Below, piece after piece: positions 30,874-38,042 of a DNA stretch of 48,640 bases. The position numbers and the translations under genes were made by a program. The notes beneath the pieces are model-generated. The model worked only from the letters and a program-made list of their open reading frames with translations. It had not been told where the DNA came from and searched no databases. The stretch comes from CAYPHY01 sp964410625 (GTDB lineage Bacteria > Chloroflexota > Anaerolineae > Promineifilales > Promineifilaceae): contig CAYPHY010000039.1 of NCBI GenBank assembly GCA_964410625.1, positions 1-48,640 on the forward strand, read 5' to 3'. Positions within the stretch are counted from its first letter, which is position 1; each line of letters starts with the position of its first letter.

Positions 30874-31410
30874 ATGATCATTAAATTTGATGGGAAAACG
30901 CCCCAACTAGGCAAAGATGTGTTTGTTGCGCCCACGGCCGTTCTCATTGGTGATGTGGTTGTGGGCGACAATAGCAGTATCTGGTTCAACGCCGTCATTC
31001 GCGGCGACTTTGGGCCAATTACCATTGGCGCGGGCTGTAGCATCCAAGATAATGTCACCATCCACGTCTTTGACGACTCGCCAACGATCATCCACGATAA
31101 TGTCACCGTCGGTCATGGCTCGGTGCTGGAAGGTTGTACCATTGGCAAGGGGGCAGTAGTGGGGATGAATGCCACTGTACTACCTTTTGCCGTCGTTGGT
31201 GAACAGGTGATGATCGCCGCCGGAACGGTGATCCCGGAGCGCATGATCATCCCTGACCGTGTACTCGTCGCTGGTGTCCCGGCTCAGATCAAAAAAGAAC
31301 TCAGCGGAACCGCGCTCGATTGGATCGGCCGCGCCTCGGCCGATTACCAATGCCTGCAGGCCCGCTATCGCGCCCAGAGGATAGGGATAGATGATGGATA
31401 TGATGGATAA
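30874..31410 (+). CDS. Gamma-carbonic-anhydrase-like hexapeptide protein (PaaY-like)
   Basis: A 178-residue left-handed beta-helix protein with hexapeptide repeats: FVAPTAVLIGDVVVGDNSSI, WFNAVIRGDFGPITIGAGCS, IQDNVTIHVF and NVTVGHGSVLEG. Metal-binding His are in TIHVF, TVGHGS and the third expected near IIHDN. PaaY is a thioesterase of this family that hydrolyses misprimed aryl-CoA products; a gamma-carbonic anhydrase role is the alternative. Its location at the end of the paa block favours PaaY. The C-terminal codons GATGATGGA TATGATGGA TAA are a 9-bp repeat that ends in the stop codon. Confidence 0.85.
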   Translation: MIIKFDGKTPQLGKDVFVAPTAVLIGDVVVGDNSSIWFNAVIRGDFGPITIGAGCSIQDNVTIHVFDDSPTIIHDNVTVGHGSVLEGCTIGKGAVVGMNATVLPFAVVGEQVMIAAGTVIPERMIIPDRVLVAGVPAQIKKELSGTALDWIGRASADYQCLQARYRAQRIGIDDGYDG

Positions 31411-31432
31411 GAACACCGATTAAAATCGGCGT

Positions 31433-31593
31433 CTGACACAGGAAACCCGTTGAAACGGGTTAGCATCACCAATCAAAGCGATAGAAGATAAAGTCCTATA
31501 AATCCGCTGCTGATACATAGAGCTAAGCTAAAACGCACATAATACGCCAGCGTTCCAGTTAGTTAACCCGTTTCAACGAGTTTTCTGTATCAG
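31433..31593. mobile_element. MITE-like element with 30-bp terminal inverted repeats
   Basis: The left end CTGACACAGGAAACCCGTTG, continuing to 31462, matches the reverse complement of 31564-31593 at 27 of 30 positions. The 161-bp unit codes for nothing. Each end itself has a short hairpin (AACCCGTT / AACGGGTT). A second small hairpin (CCGATT AA AATCGG, 31416-31429) lies just outside and could end the paaY transcript. No clear target duplication is seen. Confidence 0.55.
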
Positions 31594-31617
31594 CAGTAGA
31601 ATTCATTCTACCCTCCC

Positions 31618-31652
31618 AATAGTCAAATAAACCAATAAACTAATAGACAAGC
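31618..31652. repeat. ACCAATA-family repeat (F family), short
   Basis: AATAAACCAATAAACTAATA and flanking bases, 8-bp degenerate units, directly before the amidohydrolase start codon. Confidence 0.4.
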
Positions 31653-31662
31653 AAACCTCACC

Positions 31663-32523
31663 ATGTACCCACCCTACCCCGTCATAGATGCCCACGTCCA
31701 CATCATGCCCTGGAACCAGGTGCACCCCGACGCGGCCGCCAGCATGACTAACCGGCCGGACATCGAAGACATCTATGCCGTTTGCAGCGACCCCCACCGG
31801 CTGGTCGCCTATATGGATGAACGCAACGTCGAAAAGCTAGTGATGATCAATTATGTGACGCCGACGGTTATCGGCTTCACCGAAGATGCCAACCTCTTTT
31901 CCGCCAACATGGCGAAAGCCTATCCCGACCGGTTGATCCCGTTCGGCGGCATTGACCCCCGCCGCCATATTAGCGTCGCTGATGAGATGGACTATCTGCT
32001 GGGCGAACTACGCTTGCGGGGCATTAAGCTACACCCACCCCACCAGCTTTTTCATGTGAATGACTACCTCCGCCAGGAAGATTTGTGTGGGTTGGCAACG
32101 GTTTATGAGAAGTGTATCGAGTATGGTGTGCCGGTGATGGTGCATACAGGGACATCGGTCTTTCCTCGCGCGCGGAACAAGTTCGGCCGCCCCCTCGACC
32201 TCGACGACGTGATGATTGACTTTCCCGATTTGCAGGTGATTATCGCCCATGGGGGACGGCCGCTGTGGATGGATGAAGCACTGTTTATCCTTCGCCGCTT
32301 CCCCAATACCTATCTCGACATCTCCTCGATCCCACCGAAGAATCTGCTCAACTACTTTCCCTGGCTGGAGCGCGTCGCTGACCGCGCCCTGTTTGGCTCC
32401 GACTGGCCTGGTCCCGGCGTCCCCGACATGGCGAAAAATATTGAAGATTTCTATGATTTGCCGCTTTCTGAGGAGACAAAGCGACAGGTGTTGTATGAAA
32501 CGGCCGCGAAACTGTTCAACTAA
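31663..32523 (+). CDS. Amidohydrolase_2 family protein (ACMSD-like)
   Basis: A 286-residue TIM-barrel metal hydrolase/decarboxylase. Motifs: VIDAHVHIMPW (H-x-H, about 9-17), GIKLHPPHQLF (Lys/His region), VIIAHGGRPLW (His at about 200), and ALFGSDWPGPG (metal Asp, about 243-253). The family includes 2-amino-3-carboxymuconate-semialdehyde decarboxylase and other aromatic decarboxylases/hydrolases. With kynurenine and aryl-CoA genes nearby, an aromatic-ring product is a plausible substrate; sequence alone cannot decide. Convergent with the Mrr gene, with 2 bp between stop codons. Confidence 0.87.
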   Translation: MYPPYPVIDAHVHIMPWNQVHPDAAASMTNRPDIEDIYAVCSDPHRLVAYMDERNVEKLVMINYVTPTVIGFTEDANLFSANMAKAYPDRLIPFGGIDPRRHISVADEMDYLLGELRLRGIKLHPPHQLFHVNDYLRQEDLCGLATVYEKCIEYGVPVMVHTGTSVFPRARNKFGRPLDLDDVMIDFPDLQVIIAHGGRPLWMDEALFILRRFPNTYLDISSIPPKNLLNYFPWLERVADRALFGSDWPGPGVPDMAKNIEDFYDLPLSEETKRQVLYETAAKLFN

Positions 32524-32525
32524 TT

Positions 32526-34190
32526 TTATGTTCGCTGTCTTTCTAACAAAATTTGTTTAGCCTCTTTCAAATCAATTCTTGCCTGATGCCCGTGTTTTTC
32601 AAGCAGATACAGTAGTTGCGCCCCGCTCAAGAGTACAACAGGTTTTCCTTTAGCAAACTCATGAGCATCTGCCCCATAATCTGAAGTGGTTACTAATATC
32701 CCTTTATTAGCTCCTTCATTGATAAGGGTTCCATAAAGATCGCGTACTGCAGAAACCCCAACTGTATTTGTGTATCTTTTGGCTTGAATAACTATCTTGC
32801 CTCCACGTATCGGATCAGGATCAAACACAACTGCATCAATGCCGCCATCTCTACTCGCCCGAGTAACTTTAACCTCGCCCCCATGAGAAGCAAATTCTTT
32901 TTCAAATAACTCTCGGATGAGGTGTTCAAAGTCCTCCCAGTCCATAGAGGCCAGATTCTCGCCTTCAATTACCTCAGCTACATCATAAGAAGCTACAAAA
33001 CGACTATCTTCTCGATCTATTTTTAAGATTGGAGCTACTGGAGTAAGACTATACAAACGGGCTGCACCGATACCTTTCAGGCTTTTGAAACACGCCTTTG
33101 GATCAACTTTTGATAGATTGATACTTTCAAACTCTTCCTTTTTTGTCTGGAGCGAAAGAATACACGAATTATTTTGTCTTCCAGTAGCAGGATCGATTGA
33201 ATCTACGAATCCATTAAATACAATTGAAGCCAGCGCATTGATGCGGTCCGCCCCGTAAAGTTCATGATTAGTACGCAACGCGACTTGGTATAGTAAGTTA
33301 TCGTATAAACGATTTATTTGTGTTTGGGGCAGATGCTTTTCTGCAAACTCATCACGTGTCTGGATATATTTAACCTCCTTCAGGGTAGGCAGTTCGTCTA
33401 TCGATGGTAGTTGATAATCAACAATGAGCATACGTGTTTCCAAATTGTAATGAAGTTCATACGATTGCGGAAAATAATCTGGGTATGACGAAGTTGCTAA
33501 TACTAGATCACAATATCCAACTATTGCTTCGGCGCCGTTTCCTCGGAGATAATCCTGTTTCTGTTGTTCTACAGCACTATTGGTGGCTTCCTGTTCTTGG
33601 TAATATATGGTTTTTGCATTTTCCCACTCCGCGTATTCAGTAGCGTACTTTGCTTCAACTTTTTCTTTATATTCCACCCATTTTTTAAGATCAGCTTGAA
33701 AGAGTTGTTCAGCTTTTTGCTCTTTTTCTATGCGTCTACTTGAGAAAAGTTTATCCACCATTCCTAGTCGAGGGTCATATTTTTCATCCGTTTTGTTGGG
33801 TTCAGGCGGCAAATTTGGGTGTGTTGGCGGTGAAACAGGATATTCGGAAGCACTTTTTAAGGATTCCCAGTCTAAAGCAACGTTAACTGATAGCGATTGC
33901 TTGAGAATATTTTCCAATTCATTAAGACTTTGTTCTGCTTGTTCTGTTCTTCTTGCTGCTTTTGATTTATTCTCTTTTACAGAGAGTACCTTCCTTTCCT
34001 TTCCAAGCTTCTCTTCCCATGTCTGATCCCACCTTGACTTTAATGTCTTGGCTTTTTGCTGCACGACATGCTTATTTTCGCCTGTAACAGTCTGTATCTT
34101 ATGTAACCCACTATGCCGGACTACCAATTGATAGCGTGTTCGACCGGACTTAAGGTAAGTTGTTTCAAGTTCGCCTATCTCGCTTTGCAT
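32526..34190 (-). CDS. Mrr-type restriction endonuclease-like protein
   Basis: A 554-residue protein. The C-terminal 140 residues form the Mrr_cat nuclease: DWEDFEHLIRELFEKEF, catalytic D452 in RDGGIDAVVFD, then IVIQAKRY with Q469 and K471, and GILVTTSDYGADAHEFA. The N-terminal 200 residues are rich in Lys/Glu and coiled coil, with a Pro-rich linker (YPVSPPTHPNLPPEPNKTD). The middle resembles no family I know. Mrr proteins cut modified DNA as stand-alone defence enzymes. The gene is visibly AT-rich and contains no CGGCCG site, unlike surrounding genes: likely acquired by transfer. Confidence 0.88.
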   Translation of the reverse strand: MQSEIGELETTYLKSGRTRYQLVVRHSGLHKIQTVTGENKHVVQQKAKTLKSRWDQTWEEKLGKERKVLSVKENKSKAARRTEQAEQSLNELENILKQSLSVNVALDWESLKSASEYPVSPPTHPNLPPEPNKTDEKYDPRLGMVDKLFSSRRIEKEQKAEQLFQADLKKWVEYKEKVEAKYATEYAEWENAKTIYYQEQEATNSAVEQQKQDYLRGNGAEAIVGYCDLVLATSSYPDYFPQSYELHYNLETRMLIVDYQLPSIDELPTLKEVKYIQTRDEFAEKHLPQTQINRLYDNLLYQVALRTNHELYGADRINALASIVFNGFVDSIDPATGRQNNSCILSLQTKKEEFESINLSKVDPKACFKSLKGIGAARLYSLTPVAPILKIDREDSRFVASYDVAEVIEGENLASMDWEDFEHLIRELFEKEFASHGGEVKVTRASRDGGIDAVVFDPDPIRGGKIVIQAKRYTNTVGVSAVRDLYGTLINEGANKGILVTTSDYGADAHEFAKGKPVVLLSGAQLLYLLEKHGHQARIDLKEAKQILLERQRT

Positions 34191-34484
34191 TTTTAAGCCT
34201 CCTAATTATAGGTCATCGCTGGTAGCTAGATGGGTTTAAATTGGCACCCAAACACAGCCTTTTTACAAGCTAGGGATAGTATAAAGGGAAGCTAGAGAAT
34301 CTTCAAATGTATAACGCAGGGAAGGATGATGTTGCTCATTCTTGATTACCTTGAAATCGCTAATCTATGTGCAATCTTTGAGATCAAAAATGGGACAAAA
34401 CAAAAAAGCGGATAATATAGCATTTCATCGTTATACTATTACACTCACGCTACACATATACTGCACTGATAGAAGGTGAAGGTC
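34191..34484. other. AT-rich divergent intergenic region
   Basis: It separates the Mrr gene (minus) from dctQ (plus) and must hold both promoters. A TATACT (34431-34436) lies 48 bp before the dctQ start but has no good -35. No repeat of the named families is seen here. Confidence 0.4.
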
Positions 34485-35081
34485 ATGTATTTTCTGACTC
34501 GACTCACCCAGATAGTTGACACCATCAGCGAGAAGCAAGGGATTCTGGCGGCGTACTTGATATTGCTAACGGTCGCCGTTGGCCTTGCCAATGTGGTGCT
34601 GCGCTATCTCGACCGCTTTATCGGCCTGCGCCTGACTTCCAATTTCTTCATCGAGCTACAGTGGTATCTTTACTCGCTTGTTTTCCTGTTGAGTTTCGCC
34701 TATATCCTCAAACACAATATCAACGTGCGGGTTGATTTTTGGTACGGTCGTCAAAGCCCGCGTCGTAAAATGTGGATTGACTTGATCGGCCATCTCGTGG
34801 CGCTGATTCCCTTCTGTCTCCTCGCTCTGGCGGTAACACTTAATCCTGTTCTCCTTTCCTGGGGGCGATTGCCCAACGGTAGCTGGGGGACATGGGAACT
34901 CTCCCCCGACCCCAGCGGCCTGCCACGCGCGCCAATTAAAAGCATGATCCTGGTCGCCTTCTTCACGCTGCTGCTCCAGGGTGTTGTAGAGGTGTTCCGA
35001 TTGCTCCTCCGGCTACGCGGAGATAAAATCGTAGGAGTGGTGGCGGCCGAAGCGCCAGATCAACCAGTGCCTATTGAATAA
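34485..35081 (+). CDS. dctQ: TRAP transporter small permease (DctQ)
   Basis: A 198-residue membrane protein with four helices of the DctQ family (GILAAYLILLTVAVGLANVV, WYLYSLVFLLSFAYIL, LVALIPFCLLALAVTL, ILVAFFTLLLQGVVEVF). The family string HNINVRVDFWYGRQSPRRKM follows the second helix. It pairs with DctM to form the membrane part of a secondary transporter driven by ion gradients. The frame opens with GTG at 34476; ATG 34485, after GAAGGTGAAGG, is preferred. An insert LSWGRLPNGSWGTWELSPDP between helices 3 and 4 is typical of the chloroaromatic/mannitol subgroup. Confidence 0.92.
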   Translation: MYFLTRLTQIVDTISEKQGILAAYLILLTVAVGLANVVLRYLDRFIGLRLTSNFFIELQWYLYSLVFLLSFAYILKHNINVRVDFWYGRQSPRRKMWIDLIGHLVALIPFCLLALAVTLNPVLLSWGRLPNGSWGTWELSPDPSGLPRAPIKSMILVAFFTLLLQGVVEVFRLLLRLRGDKIVGVVAAEAPDQPVPIE

Positions 35082-35096
35082 AACCTGAGTAACTAT

Positions 35097-35272
35097 TCAC
35101 CACAAAGACACCAAGGCACGAAGTTTCACTGATTCTTCTTTGTGTCGCGCAAATGTTTGCGTCCGTGTCTTCGTGATGAAAAGCCAGAGAAACTGAATAG
35201 CTACAAACCTGATTTCTAAATAACCACTGACCGCCGGGGTCTTCCTTTGTGTCTTGGTGGCTTCGTGGTAAA
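35097..35272. repeat. CACAAAGACACC-family repeats (C family), three arms
   Basis: A left arm at 35097-35124 (ACCACAAAGACACCAAGGCA core), a partial right arm at 35133-35178, and a fuller right arm at 35243-35272 (TTTGTGTCTTGGTGGCTTCG). They fill the gap between dctQ and dctM. Confidence 0.6.
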
Positions 35273-35294
35273 GACCAAAGAGTGAGTGACGCCT

Positions 35295-36629
35295 ATGACA
35301 GGATTTGAGTGGCTGGCTATCGCCATGTTCGTCGCCTTTGCCTTCATCATTCTAAGTGGTTATCCAGTCGCTTATTCCTTTGCAGGAACGGCGATTGTCT
35401 TTGGCGCGATCGGTCTGTACTTAGGCGCGTTTGATCTGAACTTGCTGCGGCTTCTTCCCAATCGCTGGTTCGGGGCGATGTCGGACTTCACCTTGCTGGC
35501 GATCCCCTTCTTTGTCTTTATGGGAGCGATATTCGAGAAGTCGGGACTGGCCGAAGAACTGCTGACTACCATTGGTATCTTGTTGGGATCGCTGCGTGGC
35601 GGGTTGGCTCTGGCAGTGATCATCGTTGGCACATTGTTGGCGGCCGCCACCGGGGTCGTCGCCGCCACGGTCATTGTCATGGGACTGCTCTCGTTGCCGG
35701 TAATGCTCCGCCAGCAGTATGACCACAAGCTGGCAACTGGCGTGATTGCCGCATCAGGGACATTGGCACAACTGATCCCGCCCAGCCTCGTCCTGGTCGT
35801 CCTCAGTTCGCAAGTCGGCGTACCAGTTGGCGACCTCTTTCTGGGCGCGATTGTCCCAGGGCTGATTTTGGCCAGTCTTTATGCGCTCTATGTGATCGTG
35901 ATTGCCTATCTACGGCCATCTGTTGCCCCCGCCCTTCCTCTTGAAATGCGCCAGATCAGCCCGGCCAATCTGCTGATCAAAACGCTACGCGCCGTTGTGC
36001 CGCCGGTCATCCTGATTTTGCTCGTTCTCGGCAGCATCTTTCGCGGCCTGGCCACACCAACCGAAGCGGGGGCTGTAGGAGCGGCCGGGGCCTGTTTGTT
36101 GGCGGCCGCCAACCGCCACCTGAATTGGAAAGTGATCCAGCAAGCGGCACGATCAACGGCGAACCTGACCGCGTTGGTACTGATGATCCTTTTTTGTTCC
36201 AACTTCTTCGGCCTGGTGTTCGACGGTCTTGGCGGTCAGCGGCTGGTGACCGAATTTCTGACCAATCTGCCCGGTGGCTTTTGGGGTTTCATCATCGTCG
36301 CCAACATCGTTGTCTTTCTACTGGGCATCAACCTCGAATTTCTGGAGATCTCCTTCATCGTCATGCCCCTCTTCCTCCCGGCGGCCGAAGCGCTGGGCGT
36401 GGACCTGGTCTGGTTTTGCGTGATGATGGCGGTCAATCTCAATATGGCCTTTATCTCACCCCCGGTTGGCTTCTCCCTTTTTTATCTGCAAAGCGTCGCG
36501 CCACCAGAGGTGGACACACTCGACATTCATCGTGGCGCGTTGCCCTTCCTGGCTCTGCAAGTCATTGCGCTGCTCATTGTCATCTCCTTCCAGGATACGG
36601 TACAGTGGTTGGTAAGGATTGCGGGCTAG
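35295..36629 (+). CDS. dctM: TRAP transporter large permease (DctM)
   Basis: A 444-residue polytopic protein with about twelve hydrophobic segments of the DctM family. Recognisable: PFFVFMGAIFEKSGLAEELL, GSLRGGLALAVIIVGTLLAA, ATGVVAATVIVMGLLSLPVM and ASGTLAQLIPPSLVLVVLSS (the substrate/ion-site repeats), FRGLATPTEAGAVGAAGACL, and NLNMAFISPPVGFSLFYLQS. ATG 35295 is preferred over the in-frame GTG at 35286. Works with DctQ and the binding protein at 36674. Confidence 0.95.
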   Translation: MTGFEWLAIAMFVAFAFIILSGYPVAYSFAGTAIVFGAIGLYLGAFDLNLLRLLPNRWFGAMSDFTLLAIPFFVFMGAIFEKSGLAEELLTTIGILLGSLRGGLALAVIIVGTLLAAATGVVAATVIVMGLLSLPVMLRQQYDHKLATGVIAASGTLAQLIPPSLVLVVLSSQVGVPVGDLFLGAIVPGLILASLYALYVIVIAYLRPSVAPALPLEMRQISPANLLIKTLRAVVPPVILILLVLGSIFRGLATPTEAGAVGAAGACLLAAANRHLNWKVIQQAARSTANLTALVLMILFCSNFFGLVFDGLGGQRLVTEFLTNLPGGFWGFIIVANIVVFLLGINLEFLEISFIVMPLFLPAAEALGVDLVWFCVMMAVNLNMAFISPPVGFSLFYLQSVAPPEVDTLDIHRGALPFLALQVIALLIVISFQDTVQWLVRIAG

Positions 36630-36632
36630 AGC

Positions 36633-36664
36633 AGAAACCGGGTTTTTCCAAAAACCCGGTTTCT
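36633..36664. terminator. Perfect 15-bp stem hairpin between convergent dctM and dctP
   Basis: AGAAACCGGGTTTTT, loop CC, and its exact reverse complement. T-runs at both sides of the loop rather than after the stem, so it may end transcription in both directions or be a REP-like element. It begins 3 bp after the dctM stop codon. Confidence 0.7.
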
Positions 36665-36673
36665 AAGAGTTGG

Positions 36674-37846
36674 TTACATCTGAGAAGCAATGAACGAATT
36701 GTAAGACGTTTCGATCAAGCTGTGCCAGCTTTGCACGTTCTCGCGGAATGCATTCCACTGTTCAAAGATCGAGCTGAAATCCGCATCGCTCTGTGAGAAC
36801 TCATCGAAGATTGTGAATGACTCTTCCCGCGCCGCCTGCATAATCTCCGTGCTAAAGGTACGAACCTGTGTGCCACCATCAATCAGCCGTTGCAATGCCT
36901 GTCCATTCAGCGCATCATAGCGAGCGAGCATCTCGATATTGGCCTGATACGCTGCCAGCTTGATCACCTCCTGGTACAGTTCCGGCAAATTATTCCACTC
37001 ATTGAGATTGATCTGCATTTCGACTGTGGGGCCTGGTTCCCACCAGCCCGGCGCGTAGTAGTATTGGGCGGCGTCGTTCAGCCCCAGCTTTTCGTCATCA
37101 TAGGGGCCAACCCACTCGGCCGCATCAATCGCCCCTGTCTGCAGCGCCTGGAAAATCTCGCCCCCAGCCAATACCTGCACTGTCACGCCCATGCGGCTCA
37201 ATACCTGCCCGCCAAGACCGGTGACACGCATCTTTAACCCCTGTAAATCGGCCGGTTGTTCGATCTCTCGATTCCACCAGCCGCCCATCTGCGCCCCAGT
37301 ATTCCCCGCCGGGAACTGGATGATGTTAAAACGCTCGCGATAAAAATCTTGCAGCAGTTCTAGCCCACCGCCATGATAGAGCCAGGCGTTTTGCTGGCGT
37401 GCGGTCAGGCCAAAGGGCAACGATGTGCCAAAGGCCATGACCGGGGTACGGCCGATATAATAGTACGAGGCCGTATGACCAATCGGCACTGCGCCCTGTT
37501 CGACCACATTGAGCACCTCCAGCGGCGGGGCCAACTCCCCGGCCGCACGCGGGGTAATCGTAAAACGGCCGCCGGTCATCGCTCCGACATATTCGGCAAA
37601 AAGCTGTACCGTGCCAAAGATCGTGTCTAAGGCCAACGGCCAGCTTGTCGCCAACGGCCAATTGAGTGTGGGTAAATCATCATCTTGAGCCACCGCTTCG
37701 GCAATTTCGGCCGCTGTTGGCTCAACCGCCGACGCTTCCGGTTCTTCGCTAATGGTTGGTTCTTGTTGGGTACGGCAGCCAACGAGACCGGCGGCAGCAA
37801 ACCCAACTGCGCCTGCGGCCGCGCCAAGAAACGCTCTTCGATTCAT
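36674..37846 (-). CDS. dctP: TRAP transporter substrate-binding lipoprotein (DctP)
   Basis: A 390-residue exported protein. The N-terminus MNRRAFLGAAAGAVGF has a twin-arginine motif, and AGLVGC gives a lipobox (C24). The mature part begins with an acidic/Ala linker, then LPTLNWPLATSWPLALDTIF, AVPIGHTASYYYIGRTPVMA, GWWNREIEQPADLQGLKMRV and DAAEWVGPYDDEKLGL, as in the DctP family that binds 2-oxoacids, aromatic or other carboxylates. It is convergent with dctQM, an unusual arrangement since these genes are normally in one operon. Confidence 0.93.
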   Translation of the reverse strand: MNRRAFLGAAAGAVGFAAAGLVGCRTQQEPTISEEPEASAVEPTAAEIAEAVAQDDDLPTLNWPLATSWPLALDTIFGTVQLFAEYVGAMTGGRFTITPRAAGELAPPLEVLNVVEQGAVPIGHTASYYYIGRTPVMAFGTSLPFGLTARQQNAWLYHGGGLELLQDFYRERFNIIQFPAGNTGAQMGGWWNREIEQPADLQGLKMRVTGLGGQVLSRMGVTVQVLAGGEIFQALQTGAIDAAEWVGPYDDEKLGLNDAAQYYYAPGWWEPGPTVEMQINLNEWNNLPELYQEVIKLAAYQANIEMLARYDALNGQALQRLIDGGTQVRTFSTEIMQAAREESFTIFDEFSQSDADFSSIFEQWNAFRENVQSWHSLIETSYNSFIASQM

Positions 37847-38042
37847 CCTATCCTCCTAACGATTGGCTGTGGGTTGCTTCATGACCCGCCAGGGGCAGCC
37901 GCAATCACGCCGCAACCGGTTTTTGGGAAAAGTATCAAATTCTATCCACCCAGAAGGGAGCCTGTCAAGCAGGAAATATGGCAGACAAACGCGAACGGTT
38001 CAGCGGTAGGTGGCGAACCGATAACCGATCCCTATATACCGC

